NCBI GenBank assembly: GCA_963743035.1
Contig: CAVUOB010000004.1
Span: 496,001 to 560,000, forward strand
Source: PALSA-911 sp963743035
Lineage (GTDB): Bacteria; Pseudomonadota; Alphaproteobacteria; Acetobacterales; Acetobacteraceae
Direction of reading: 5' to 3'
Length of the DNA stretch: 64,000 nt
The position numbers were made by a program, and so were the translations under genes. Position 1 is the stretch's first letter, and each line of letters opens with the position of its first letter. Under the pieces are notes generated by a model, which ran no database searches, was not told the origin of the DNA, and saw only the letters and a list, made by a program, of their open reading frames with translations. Positions 51,845-61,339 of this stretch are shown here, in pieces.

Positions 51845-52375
51845 TTACGAACCATCGCCGATCAGCATGATCTCAACGCGACGGTTCTTCGCCATTCCAT
51901 CTGGTGTGTCGTTCGGTGCCACCGGGTTGGTCGCACCGAACGCTTGGGCCGAAAGGACATTCGGGTTCACACCATGGGCGGCGAAATATCGCACAACGCT
52001 CATGGCGCGTCTGGCCGATAGGTCAAGATTATCGGTCACTCCCGCCGCCTGAAGCGGCTGTCCAATCGGCAGGTTGTCCGTATAGCCGCGTACCACGATC
52101 CTTGTGGTGTGGAGCCTGGAGAGCGTTGGCACCATCTTGTCGAGCAGGGGTGCGTTGGCCGGAAGCTTCCAATCACCGGACGGGAACATCGCATCGGCGC
52201 TCGACGTGATGGTGACCGAGACGATTTGTGACGTAAGAACGACAGGTTCTCCAGCAAGCGCCGTCTTGAGTTGATCGGCGTCTTGGATCAGTTGCAGTTG
52301 CTCACCTGCCGCCATCGCCTGAGACAGGGTCAAGCTCAGTGCGGTTGCGGCAGTCAGAAGAGATTTACGGAACAT
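51845..52375 (-). CDS. OmpA-family peptidoglycan-binding protein
   Basis: The ATG at 52375 follows GGGGGAA and gives a signal peptide MFRKSLLTAATALSLTLSQA. The 176-residue protein ends in an OmpA/MotB C-terminal domain: RIVVRGYTDNLPIG, DLSARRAMSVVRYFAAHGVN, FGATNPVAPNDTPDGMAKNR and RVEIML. The motif TDNLPIG resembles MotB-type domains more than classical OmpA. It should bind peptidoglycan in the periplasm. The frame is open far upstream into IS1380 remnant DNA, but that is not part of the protein. Confidence 0.88.
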   Translation of the reverse strand: MFRKSLLTAATALSLTLSQAMAAGEQLQLIQDADQLKTALAGEPVVLTSQIVSVTITSSADAMFPSGDWKLPANAPLLDKMVPTLSRLHTTRIVVRGYTDNLPIGQPLQAAGVTDNLDLSARRAMSVVRYFAAHGVNPNVLSAQAFGATNPVAPNDTPDGMAKNRRVEIMLIGDGS

Positions 52376-52629
52376 GTACGATTCCCCCAGTTTATTGAAC
52401 CGACATTCCCCAGATGACCGGCCCATCCGGTCATCTGGCAGGCAGCGTTTCAGCCATCCACGGTGTTCTTCAACGTTGAGATCGACGGACCGGGGCCGGC
52501 AGCCTCGCCTACAGATGGTCGAGCGCGGTTTGAGGAAGAATTTGGCCCCGGAATCCCGGGTCTGAACGCGCGTAGCCCTCCGGCACTCAGGTTGACCCTG
52601 CCTTGCAATCGTCCTCAGCATCTCCACGG

Positions 52630-52879
52630 CTACAATGGGCGCAGCGCCGCGCTGGCGTCCAGGATTTTCTGGAACAGTTCGAGGCACGGTGACCTTGGCC
52701 ATCTGGAACGTGATCGACTGACCATGCCGGACGATCCTGGCGCCGATCTTCACCAGCTGCTCGCGCAGCGTGCTCATCGACCACTGCGCGATCTCCGGCG
52801 GCAGTGCCAGGGTGCGCAGGAAGTTGGCGAGGTTGTAGGCCAGAGTATGCAGTTGAATGCGCGAGGAGTTCGGGCGCAT
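52630..52879 (-). pseudogene. C-terminal remnant of an IS1380-family transposase
   Basis: The minus strand encodes NSSRIQLHTLAYNLANFLRT, then LALPPEIAQWSMSTLREQLV, KIGARIVRHGQSITFQMAKV, which is the well-known C-terminus of IS1380 transposases. One base change of frame near 52680 leads to LFQKILDASAALRPL and a stop at 52630. The rest of the transposase is absent. Sequence to about 52500 (for example ATTCCGGGGCCAAATTC) resembles the right end of the element. Confidence 0.8.
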
Positions 52880-52957
52880 GGGGTGATGGGTAGCGCTTCG
52901 CTCACCCATCCTTCTCTATTGCTCTTGTCAGAGCCATCCGCCGACGCAGCCTCCGAA

Positions 52958-53877
52958 GGAGACGGACGGGCGGGTGCGGTCTTGTCGATGGGGGCGTTAT
53001 CCGTCCGGTGCTTGCCGGCGAATTTTGTGAATGGCCTTGGCTTGCGTTGGCGGGTTTCACCCGCCCTACGTTTTTGTTGCCTTGTTAGATTGATTGACTG
53101 TATTCTAACGGGATGAACCCTTTGCAGGATGTCCCGGCTGATGTGCAACCCGATTGGGCGCGTTTGCTGCCTCGGGAGGCTTTTCAGGAGATTTTATTCG
53201 TCCTGCGGGGGGCTTTGCCGCCGCCGGTTTCGGATGATCCGGGGGATGAGGTGCGGCGGGATCGGGCGGCCATGGCGGCGGTGGCGGCGTTGTTGCCGGT
53301 GACTGCGGCCGAGGGGCGGTTGGCGGCGCAGTTCGTGGCGGCGGATGCGTGGGCGATGGATTGCCTGCGGCTGGCGCAAGTGAAGCGGCGGGAGCCGGAT
53401 CTGGCTCACAAATGCCGGGCGCAGGCGATGAGCCTGATGCGGGAGGGGAAGAGCTCGCTGCGGCTGCTGCAGCGGTTGCAGGCGGCGCGGGAGAGGGTCG
53501 AGGCGGATGCGGCGGCGGCGGAGCGGGCGGCGGAGCGGGCGGCGTGGGTGGAGCATGGCGTGGTGGGGATGATGGAGGAGGCGCTGTCCCCTGCCCCGGA
53601 GGCTCCGGCTGCGCCGGCGGCCTCGTCCGGGGGCGGCGGGGCGGTTCCGGTATTCAGATCCGTCTCACAACATGCGCCAAATCCACCCGAAGCGCGCGTC
53701 GAGACGATGCCGAGACGCGAGCCTCCATCCACCTGGACGGCGGCATAATGCGGCGGGGCCCCGCCTTATAATTGGGGTTTCCAAAGGGCGACTGCCCTTT
53801 GGCGGGTCCAGGGCAGAGCCCTGGTCTTAATTACCCCTGCCTCTTGCGATCCCCTTCCCGACCCCCGACAATCAGGG
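52958..53877. repeat. Paralogous block B
   Basis: It repeats block A without an insertion: lead with hairpin GGCGGGT-ttc-ACCCGCC (53049-53065) followed by TACGTTTTTG, the 211-residue gene, and the palindromic run to AATCAGGG at about 53877. The downstream edge is close to the moxR start. It shows what block A looked like before IS4 insertion. Confidence 0.85.
53113..53748 (+). CDS. Hypothetical protein, 211 residues, copy B
   Basis: It is the paralogue of the gene at 49536: MNPLQDVPADVQPDWARLLP, then FQEILFVLRGALPPPVSDDP and DLAHKCRAQAMSLMREGKSS are shared. A four-residue insertion of the AERA type and changes in the Pro/Ala-rich tail distinguish it. Function unknown; the duplicate state suggests little constraint or a dosage effect. 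Confidence 0.65.
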   Translation: MNPLQDVPADVQPDWARLLPREAFQEILFVLRGALPPPVSDDPGDEVRRDRAAMAAVAALLPVTAAEGRLAAQFVAADAWAMDCLRLAQVKRREPDLAHKCRAQAMSLMREGKSSLRLLQRLQAARERVEADAAAAERAAERAAWVEHGVVGMMEEALSPAPEAPAAPAASSGGGGAVPVFRSVSQHAPNPPEARVETMPRREPPSTWTAA

Positions 53878-53900
53878 CGGAAAGACCAAGGGGATCCAGC

Positions 53901-54746
<846 letters not shown>

Positions 54747-54757
54747 GGGGGCGGGCG

Positions 54758-55936
54758 ATGTTCTCCCATCTGGTGCTGGGGTTGCGGAAGGCGGGGCTGC
54801 CGGCCTCGGTCACCGAATACCTGACGCTGATGGGGGCGATGAAGGCCGGCGTCGCCGATTACAGCATCGACGATTTCTACTACCTCTCGCGCGCCACGCT
54901 GGTGAAGGACGAACGGCACCTGGACAAGTTCGACCGGGTGTTCGCGGAATGCTTCAAGGGGCTGGAGCCGCCGGAGGGCGACCAGCCGCAGGAACTGCCG
55001 GAAGAATGGCTGCGCAAGCTGGCGGAGAAGATGCTGACGCCGGAGGAGCTGGCGCAAATCGAGGCACTCGGCGGCTTCGACAAGCTGATGGAGACGCTGC
55101 GCCAGCGCCTGGCGGAGCAGAAGGGGCGGCACCAGGGCGGGTCCAAATGGATCGGCACCGCCGGCACCTCGCCGTTCGGGGCCTATGGCTCGCATCCCGA
55201 GGGGGTGCGCATCGGCCAGGAGGAATCGCGCAACCGCCGGGCGGTGAAGGTGTGGGACAAGCGGGAGTTCCGCGATCTGGACGACAGCGTGGAGATGGGC
55301 ACGCGCAACATGAAGGTGGCGCTGCGCCGGCTGCGCCGCTTCGCGCGCGAGGGGGCGGCGACCGAGCTCGACATGGCCGACACCATCCTGTCGACCGCGA
55401 AGAACGCCGGCAGCCTGGATTTGAAGATGGTGCCGGAACGGCATAACCGGGTGAAGGTGCTGCTGTTCCTGGATATCGGCGGGTCCATGGACGACCACAT
55501 CAAGCTGTGCGCCGAATTGTTCTCGGCCGCGCGCAGCGAGTTCAAGCACCTGGAGTATTTCTACTTTCACAACTGCCCGTACGAGAAGGTCTGGAAGAAC
55601 AACCGCCGCCGGCGCGAGGCGCAGATCAACACCTTCGACGTCATCCGCACCTACGGGCCGGACTACAAGGCGATCTTCGTCGGCGATGCCTCCATGAGCC
55701 CGTACGAGATCGTCGAGCCCGGCGGCAGCGTGGAGCACTGGAACGAGGAGGCCGGCAAGCGCTGGATGGAGCGGCTGACCGGGCATTACCGCCGCTCCGC
55801 CTGGCTGAACCCGACGCCGCAGCAGGGCTGGGCGCACACGACCTCGATCGGGATGGTGCGCGAGCTGATGGAGGGGCGGATGTTCCCGCTGACGACCGAC
55901 GGCATCGATCGGATGACCCGCGAACTGAGCCGCTGA
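54758..55936 (+). CDS. VWA-domain protein, CoxE-like, MoxR partner
   Basis: The ATG at 54758 gives MFSHLVLGLRKAGLPASVTE; a much longer frame upstream overlaps moxR in another frame and is rejected. The 392-residue protein has an N-terminal helical part, a Gly-rich linker and a VWA domain with the MIDAS motif FLDIGGSMDDHI and later FVGDASMSPYEI. The family pairs with MoxR AAA+ proteins in metal-enzyme maturation or stress response. Two hairpins follow the stop. Confidence 0.9.
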   Translation: MFSHLVLGLRKAGLPASVTEYLTLMGAMKAGVADYSIDDFYYLSRATLVKDERHLDKFDRVFAECFKGLEPPEGDQPQELPEEWLRKLAEKMLTPEELAQIEALGGFDKLMETLRQRLAEQKGRHQGGSKWIGTAGTSPFGAYGSHPEGVRIGQEESRNRRAVKVWDKREFRDLDDSVEMGTRNMKVALRRLRRFAREGAATELDMADTILSTAKNAGSLDLKMVPERHNRVKVLLFLDIGGSMDDHIKLCAELFSAARSEFKHLEYFYFHNCPYEKVWKNNRRRREAQINTFDVIRTYGPDYKAIFVGDASMSPYEIVEPGGSVEHWNEEAGKRWMERLTGHYRRSAWLNPTPQQGWAHTTSIGMVRELMEGRMFPLTTDGIDRMTRELSR

Positions 55937-55937
55937 A

Positions 55938-55977
55938 CCGCCCCCGCTTGCGGGCGGGAATGCCCCCGCGCGGGGGC
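55938..55977 (+). terminator. Two GC-rich hairpins after the moxR-VWA unit
   Basis: CCGCCC-ccgcttgc-GGGCGG (55938-55957) and the perfect GCCCCCGCGCGGGGGC (55962-55977) follow the VWA stop at once. No T-run follows, so the end may be Rho-dependent or the hairpins may stabilise the mRNA. Confidence 0.5.
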
Positions 55978-56101
55978 CGGAAAACGGCGGCGTGATTGAC
56001 TTGAACGGGGTTCCGCAGTACTCGGATTGCAGGGGAACCGTGCTTGCTGGCGACTGCGGTTTTGGCAACACGGCTTCGTCATAAACCGTCATCAAAGACG
56101 A

Positions 56102-56536
56102 ATGGAGGGTATCCTGACCGCACTCAAGGGTAGCAAGACCGAAGCCAATCTGAAGGACGCCTTCGCTGGCGAATCCCAGGCCAACCGCCGTTACCTGTAT
56201 TTCGCGCAGAAGGCCGACGTGGAGGGCCATAACGACGTGGCCGCCGTGTTCCGCTCCACCGCGGAAGGCGAGACCGGCCATGCGCACGGGCATCTGGAGT
56301 TCCTGGAAGCCGTCGGCGATCCCGCGACCGGACTGCCGATCGGCAAGACCAGCGATAATCTGGCCGCGGCCGTCGCCGGCGAGACGCATGAGTATACCGA
56401 CATGTATCCCGGCATGGCCCGCACCGCGCGCGAGGAAGGCTTCGAAGAAATCGCCGACTGGTTCGAAACGCTGGCGAAGGCCGAGCGTTCGCATGCCGGC
56501 CGCTTCACCCGGGCGCTGAACGAACTGGCCGCCTGA
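56102..56536 (+). CDS. Rubrerythrin-family protein (no rubredoxin domain)
   Basis: The 144-residue protein starts MEGILTALKGSKTEANLKDA and is a ferritin-like four-helix bundle. Metal ligands are in FAGESQANRRYLYFA, EGETGHAHGHLEF, AGETHEYTDMYP and AKAERSHAGRF, giving the E/H pattern of a diiron site. It lacks the C-terminal rubredoxin part, as is common in this class. It reduces peroxide or stores iron. The Fe-S oxidoreductase and DUF3501 genes follow, a conserved neighbourhood. Confidence 0.9.
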   Translation: MEGILTALKGSKTEANLKDAFAGESQANRRYLYFAQKADVEGHNDVAAVFRSTAEGETGHAHGHLEFLEAVGDPATGLPIGKTSDNLAAAVAGETHEYTDMYPGMARTAREEGFEEIADWFETLAKAERSHAGRFTRALNELAA

Positions 56537-56576
56537 GGCCTGACGCCGCTCGTTTGCTCCCGAAAGGGGTTACCGG

Positions 56577-56610
56577 AAGGGGGACAGCCCGCGGGCCCGG
56601 TCCCCCTTTT
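56577..56610 (+). terminator. Terminator after rubrerythrin
   Basis: AAGGGGGAC pairs with GTCCCCCTT and is followed by a TTTT end, an intrinsic terminator pattern. It lies 40 bases past the rubrerythrin stop and 82 bases before the next gene. Some read-through into the Fe-S gene may still occur. Confidence 0.6.
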
Positions 56611-56692
56611 GGTGCAGGCCCCCTTTTCGTGCAGGCCCCTTCCATTCCGCTTTTGATCCCGCCCCTCAGCATTCGCCAATACGGGATGACCC

Positions 56693-58030
56693 ATGACTGA
56701 AGGCAGCCTCGGCGCCCCTACGCGCCACCCCCTGGCCTGGCAGGACGAGGATTTCTACGACCAGGCCAAGATCGAAGCCGAGATGCATCGGGTGTTCGAC
56801 ATCTGTCATGGCTGCCGGCGCTGCTTCAATCTGTGCGACAGTTTTCCGAGGTTGTTCGACCTGATCGACGAGTCGAAAACCGGCGAGCTCGATTCCGTCG
56901 ATGCCAAGGATTTCAAGCCGGTCGTGGATGCCTGCACGCTCTGCGACATGTGCTTCATGACCAAATGCCCGTATGTGCCGCCGCATTCGTTCGACCTGGA
57001 TTTCCCGCATCTGATCCTGCGCGCCCGCGCCGCGGAAGCGCGCCGCGACGGCGTGGCGTTCGCCGATGCCGAGCTGGCCAGGACCGATCGCAACGGCAGG
57101 CTGGCCGCCCTGGCGGCGCCGGTGGCCAACTGGGCGAGCAGCACGGACAACAAGCTGACGCGGCCGCTGCTGGCGAAATTCGCCGGGCTGCACCCGCAGG
57201 CGGAACTGCCGAAATACCATTCCCGGAGCTTCGCCGGGCTGGCGAAATCCGTGGTGCCGGAGGTCAACAGATCCGCCCCGGCGTTCGGGCGCAAGGCGGT
57301 GCTGTACGCCACCTGCTTCGTCAACTACAACGACCCCGACGTCGGCCTGGCCGCGCGCGCCGTGCTGGCGATGAACGGGGTGGAGACCGAGGTGGTCTAT
57401 CCCGGCTGCTGCGGCATGCCGAAGCTGGAACAGGGCCTGATCGATCAGGTCGCCGGCAGCGCCAGGGTCGTCGCGCGGGAGATGAAATCCTGGATCGAAC
57501 GGGGCTACGACGTGATCGCGCTGGTGCCGTCCTGCGCGCTGATGGTGAAGTTCGAGTGGCCGCTGATCCTGCCCGACGACCCGGACGTGATGGAGCTTTC
57601 CAGGGCGAGCTTCGACATCAGCGAATACATCGTCGACATCGCCCGCAAGGAAGGCCTCGCCCCCGGGCTGAAGCCGATCGAGGGCGGCATGGCCGTGCAT
57701 ATCGCCTGCCATTCGCGGGCCCAGAACATGGGCCAGAAGGCGGCGGAAATGCTGAAGCTGCTGCCGGAGGCCGACGTGCAGGTGATGGAGCGCTGCTCCG
57801 GCCATGGCGGATCCTGGGGCTTCAAGCAGGAATTCTTCGAAACCGCGCTGAAGATCGGCCGCCCGGTCGCCAAGATGGCGAAGGAGGGCGGCAAGGCGTT
57901 CGTCACCTCCGAATGCCCCCTTGCCGGCGTGCATATCCGGCAGGGCGTCGACAAGATGGGGGATGGCGAGAAACCCAGCCTGGTGACCCATCCGATCCAG
58001 CTATTCGCCCGGTCCTACGGCCTGGCCTGA
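56693..58030 (+). CDS. Fe-S oxidoreductase with CCG domains (GlpC/HdrB-like)
   Basis: The 445-residue protein has two 4Fe-4S motifs near the N-terminus, CHGCRRCFNLCDS and CTLCDMCFMTKCPY, and two cysteine-rich CCG-type motifs, VYPGCCGMPKLEQG and ERCSGHGGSWG. It resembles the C-subunit of anaerobic glycerol-3-phosphate dehydrogenase and heterodisulfide reductase. Together with rubrerythrin and DUF3501 it forms a conserved set that may supply electrons for peroxide reduction; that role is an inference. Confidence 0.88.
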   Translation: MTEGSLGAPTRHPLAWQDEDFYDQAKIEAEMHRVFDICHGCRRCFNLCDSFPRLFDLIDESKTGELDSVDAKDFKPVVDACTLCDMCFMTKCPYVPPHSFDLDFPHLILRARAAEARRDGVAFADAELARTDRNGRLAALAAPVANWASSTDNKLTRPLLAKFAGLHPQAELPKYHSRSFAGLAKSVVPEVNRSAPAFGRKAVLYATCFVNYNDPDVGLAARAVLAMNGVETEVVYPGCCGMPKLEQGLIDQVAGSARVVAREMKSWIERGYDVIALVPSCALMVKFEWPLILPDDPDVMELSRASFDISEYIVDIARKEGLAPGLKPIEGGMAVHIACHSRAQNMGQKAAEMLKLLPEADVQVMERCSGHGGSWGFKQEFFETALKIGRPVAKMAKEGGKAFVTSECPLAGVHIRQGVDKMGDGEKPSLVTHPIQLFARSYGLA

Positions 58031-58054
58031 ACCACGCGTTGTCCGGAGCCGAGC

Positions 58055-58645
58055 ATGGCCAACAAGCATTCGATCACCGCCGCCGATATCCTGCCCGCCG
58101 CTGAATACGCAAGCGGCCGCGCCGAATGGCGGCGCAAGATGACCGCGCTGAAGCGCCTGCGCCGCGTGGAGGTGGGGCCGTTCGTGACGTTCTACTTCGA
58201 GAGCTACGAGACGATGTGGCACCAGATCCACGAAATGCTGTTCATCGAAAAGGGCGGTGCGGCGCAAATCCCCGATGAGCTGGAGGCCTACAACCCGCTG
58301 GTGCCGAACGGGCACGAGCTGACCGCCACGTTCATGATCGAAATCGACGATCCGGTGCGGCGCAAGAACGTGCTCGGCCGGCTCGGCGGGATCGAGGAGA
58401 CGGTGTTCATCAGCATCGGCACGGAAACCGTGAAGGGCAAGGCCGAGGCCGACCAGGACCGCACCACGGAGGAAGGCAAGGCGTCCTCCGTGCAGTTCGT
58501 GCATTTCCCGTTCACGCCCGCCCAGATCGCGGCGTTCCGCGCCCCGGGGGCGCAGGCGATCCTGGGGTTGAGCCACCCGAACTACAGCCACATGGCCGTG
58601 ATCCCCGACGCCGTGCGGGCCGAGCTGTCGCGCGACTTCGACTGA
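58055..58645 (+). CDS. DUF3501-family protein
   Basis: The 196-residue protein begins MANKHSITAADILPAAEYAS and contains the family blocks VGPFVTFYFESYETMWHQIH, EMLFIEKGG and HPNYSHMAVIPD. No catalytic function is known. It lies 24 bases after the Fe-S oxidoreductase, with which it is widely conserved. Confidence 0.88.
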   Translation: MANKHSITAADILPAAEYASGRAEWRRKMTALKRLRRVEVGPFVTFYFESYETMWHQIHEMLFIEKGGAAQIPDELEAYNPLVPNGHELTATFMIEIDDPVRRKNVLGRLGGIEETVFISIGTETVKGKAEADQDRTTEEGKASSVQFVHFPFTPAQIAAFRAPGAQAILGLSHPNYSHMAVIPDAVRAELSRDFD

Positions 58646-58652
58646 CGACCCA

Positions 58653-58970
58653 ATGTCCTGGACCTATCTGGTGTGCGCCGGCCTGTTCGAGATCGGCTGG
58701 CCGCTGGGGCTGAAGCTGTCCCAGACCTCGCAATACCGCATCGTCGGCATCATCGGGGCGATCGTCGCGATGGCGGTCAGCGGCATCCTGCTGTGGCTTG
58801 CGCAACGCGAAATCCCGCTCGGCACCGCCTACGCCGTGTGGACCGGGATCGGCGCTGCCGGCACGTTCCTGGTAGGCATCTGGCTGTTCGGCGATGCCGG
58901 CACGCTGATGCGCTATTTCGGCGTAACCCTGATCATCGCCGGGGTGGTGACCTTGAAGCTGGCGCATTAA
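58653..58970 (+). CDS. sugE: Small multidrug resistance transporter, SugE/Gdx type
   Basis: The 105-residue protein has four membrane spans and the essential Glu13 in AGLFEIGWPLGLKLS. The motif AYAVWTGIGAAGTFLVG and the K in LKLS point to the SugE/Gdx branch, which exports guanidinium or quaternary ammonium ions by proton exchange, as dimers. It starts seven bases after the DUF3501 stop; no guanidine riboswitch is seen. Confidence 0.9.
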   Translation: MSWTYLVCAGLFEIGWPLGLKLSQTSQYRIVGIIGAIVAMAVSGILLWLAQREIPLGTAYAVWTGIGAAGTFLVGIWLFGDAGTLMRYFGVTLIIAGVVTLKLAH

Positions 58971-59371
58971 CGGCGGTTAGGCCAGCGCCGACGATTGCTT
59001 CCGGGACCGGAATTCATACGCCAAAGCATCGATCGCAGGGTCGCGCCGGCAGCGTGCAGGGCGCAGGGCGCGAGGCGGACTTTCATATTTTATTCTTGAT
59101 AAAAAATTCTGTCGGGAATGCCCGTCGAGGCCCTTAAGCAGACTGCTGGGGCACCTACGGCGAAATTCCTCCCATATTTTCGCGTGGCGGCGCCCAACGG
59201 TGAAGTTGATGATAACTTGCATTTTTTTATAGCTCAGCCGGTTATCATCACGTATCGTGATAATTGCACCAAAGCCTTCGGCGTCCACGGAAGGTGGCCA
59301 TGGGATGACGTCGCCGGTCGGCGCCATCAGCCCACAATAGAAATAGGCCAACAATAAAAAGGGGAATTGTC
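58971..59371. other. Intergenic region with an AT-rich dyad, no gene seen
   Basis: The 400 bases contain no convincing gene on either strand. TATCATCACG-TAT-CGTGATAA at about 59241-59263 is a near-perfect dyad and may be a regulator site for the lipoprotein gene downstream. AAAAGGGG at the end is the ribosome site of that gene. Confidence 0.5.
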
Positions 59372-59854
59372 ATGAGACTTCACTGGCTGCTTGGTACCGC
59401 GATTCTCGTGGTCGCCGGCTGTACTCCTCCTCCGCCGCCGCCTTCCGGACAAGTGACCGCTATACGAGCCCCCGCACCGGGAGGCGGCCCGCCCCAGCCG
59501 CTCAACTACGCCGCGGGAACACCCCTCAACACGACAAACGCTTTCGATGGAACCTATAACGGTGTTTTCGGACAGAGAGAGGGGGGCTCGACAGCCACGG
59601 CTCCAGTACTTGGTCCGACCTGCCGCAATTACACCATCAACGATCTGCCCCCGGTGGTCATCGCCAATGGCCTCGCGCAGTTCCAGGCGAACGATATCAC
59701 TTTCCAGGGCTACGTAACTCCACAGGGCGAATTGAGTATGGCCTCCGGCGGTGTGCAAGGGAGTTTCAACGGGCAAATAACCCAAAATACCATCTTCGGT
59801 CACCTAGTCGGGCAGCAGTGCCAGTATACCCTGAAATGGCAGAAGAGCAGCTAA
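59372..59854 (+). CDS. Small secreted lipoprotein
   Basis: The 160-residue protein starts MRLHWLLGTAILVVAGCTPP with a lipobox VAGC, so Cys17 should be lipidated and the protein held in the outer membrane or at the periplasmic face. A proline-rich linker follows, then a beta-rich domain (FDGTYNGVFGQREG, ITFQGYVTPQGELSM, GSFNGQITQNTIFG). No function is known. A good terminator follows. Confidence 0.8.
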   Translation: MRLHWLLGTAILVVAGCTPPPPPPSGQVTAIRAPAPGGGPPQPLNYAAGTPLNTTNAFDGTYNGVFGQREGGSTATAPVLGPTCRNYTINDLPPVVIANGLAQFQANDITFQGYVTPQGELSMASGGVQGSFNGQITQNTIFGHLVGQQCQYTLKWQKSS

Positions 59855-59868
59855 CCACCTTCGTCATC

Positions 59869-59905
59869 GACCGCACGCGGCGGGCCTATCTGCCGCCGTG
59901 CGGTC
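59869..59905 (+). terminator. Stem-loop after the lipoprotein gene
   Basis: GACCGCAC and GTGCGGTC pair, with inner GGCGG/CCGCC bases, 14 bases after the stop. A T-rich tail is not present, but the stem is long and well placed. Confidence 0.55.
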
Positions 59906-60119
59906 GGCACGGGAGCAGGATCTGACCTGAGCACTGCATCCCATCGCGCTGGACAGCCCGAACGGCAGCAGCAGTTAGTCCAAGTTCACTGGCATCGCGA
60001 GTTCACTGGCATCGCGCCCCTGTCAAGGGGCGTTCATCCTAGCTGATAGACCCGGGTGCTGGCCAATTGATTCGTGGCGCTGCTGGTTGCGATCCGAAAC
60101 AAAGAACATAGGTCAGGCC

Positions 60120-60938
60120 ATGGAAAAACCAGACGACAAACCTCGGCGGCGATCGATGGTGCGGATGGCGGCACTGGCTTTTGCGCTGATTGCCGCTGCG
60201 ACGACCTCCCCCGCGGCTATGGCCGGTGAGACCGAAGCCAAGGCGTTACTGAAAGCGATGACCGACTACGTGGCGGCGCAGAAGGCGATTTCCTTCAACT
60301 TCGATGCGAATCTGGAAGTCGTTACCAAGGAACATCAGAAGCTCGCACTGGCGAGTTCGGGCAACGTCAATTTGGTGCGACCCGACAAGGTCCGCGTCAC
60401 GCGGTCGGGCGGATTTGCCGACATCGAGACTGTATTCGACGGCCAAACTCTGACGGTGCTGGGTAAGAACCGGAACATCTATACCCAAATTGCCATACCC
60501 GGCTCGTTCGATCATCTGATCGACGAGTTACGGAATAAATACGGCAGACCCCTGCCAGCCGCTGATCTGCTCATTTCCAATTCCTACAGTGAGCTCATGC
60601 AAGATGTGGTCGATGTAAAGGACCTCGGCAGCGGCGTGATCGGTGGGATGGAATGCGACTACCTGGCCTTCCGAAAAAAGGATGTCGATTGGCAGATTTG
60701 GATCGCCCAGGGCGACCGTCCCTATCCTTGCCGATATGTGGTCACGTCGAAGGTGGTCGCCGGCAGCCCGGAATACAGCATCCAGATAAGGGACTGGAAA
60801 ACCGGCGGCGATGTCGAGGCTGGGGCGTTCAACTTCAAGCCGCCATCAGGCGCTCAGCAGGTGGATATGAAAGACCTGAAGCGGATGAAAGACATGGGCG
60901 ACCTGCCGAGCAATTTCCTGATTGGAGGCAAGAAATGA
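60120..60938 (+). CDS. DUF2092-family secreted protein
   Basis: The 272-residue protein has a long signal sequence (MEKPDDKPRRRSMVRMAALA, then FALIAAATTSPAAMA). The rest is a LolA/LppX-like half-barrel of the DUF2092 family, with VNLVRPDKVRVTRSG, CDYLAFRKKDVDWQIWI and YSIQIRDWKTGGDV. It may carry a hydrophobic ligand in the periplasm. The next gene overlaps its stop by four bases. A tandem 17-base duplication (AGTTCACTGGCATCGCG, 59983-60016) lies upstream. Confidence 0.85.
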   Translation: MEKPDDKPRRRSMVRMAALAFALIAAATTSPAAMAGETEAKALLKAMTDYVAAQKAISFNFDANLEVVTKEHQKLALASSGNVNLVRPDKVRVTRSGGFADIETVFDGQTLTVLGKNRNIYTQIAIPGSFDHLIDELRNKYGRPLPAADLLISNSYSELMQDVVDVKDLGSGVIGGMECDYLAFRKKDVDWQIWIAQGDRPYPCRYVVTSKVVAGSPEYSIQIRDWKTGGDVEAGAFNFKPPSGAQQVDMKDLKRMKDMGDLPSNFLIGGKK

Positions 60939-61147
60939 CCACGCGAAAAAGACTACGCTTGCTGTTGCTGGCGGGGATTATCGGAATTGGCGGACTGGAG
61001 CTCGGCGAACGCCTGTCCGTTCCTGGCTTTCATGGTGTGATCTCGAGCGCCGAGGCCGTGGTCGGGCGTCCACTGACGCCGGTCAGCGTGGCAGGGGTGG
61101 CACGCCGGACGTCTCGCCGTTGCGCATCTGGCGCGTACGACTGCTAG
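60935..61147 (+). CDS. Small exported protein coupled to DUF2092
   Basis: The ATG overlaps the DUF2092 stop (ATGA). The 70-residue protein begins MTTRKRLRLLLLAGIIGIGG, a signal or anchor sequence, and ends GRPLTPVSVAGVARRTSRRC followed by ASGAYDC. GRPLTPxSxAGVARRT is a motif often seen in small partners of DUF2092 genes; homologues usually are longer, so this one may be short. Function unknown. Confidence 0.7.
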   Translation: MTTRKRLRLLLLAGIIGIGGLELGERLSVPGFHGVISSAEAVVGRPLTPVSVAGVARRTSRRCASGAYDC

Positions 61148-61203
61148 GGCCTCGCCCCCTTGGTCGCGATCGCTACAGCCATATCGCTTGAGGTTGACTC
61201 AAC

Positions 61204-61278
61204 CGAGCGATAAAATTGCTCGTTAAAACAAAGACGTAAAGCATGATCGCCGCGTCTATCAGCGGCGATCATGCTTTA
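61204..61278 (+). repeat. Palindromic two-hairpin repeat, copy 2
   Basis: CGAGCGATAAAATTGCTCG (61204-61222), the spacer TTAAAACAAAGACG and a hairpin with perfect 17-base arms around an 8-base loop (61237-61278) make up the element. It is the relative of 18895-18971. It lies between convergent genes, where it may stop transcription from both sides. Its GCATGATC arm recalls palindromes that are abundant in Rhizobiales genomes. Confidence 0.75.
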
Positions 61279-61339
61279 GGGGGATCAAAGCGCGAGCGCT
61301 GCCAAGGTTCCTTCTGCCGGGAGAAGCCGAGCTTGCTGG

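Noticed and set aside
52376..52909. Fusion of an IS1380 transposase end with the OmpA-like protein
   Set aside because: The frame is continuous by chance; the OmpA-like protein has its own ribosome site, start and signal peptide at 52375.
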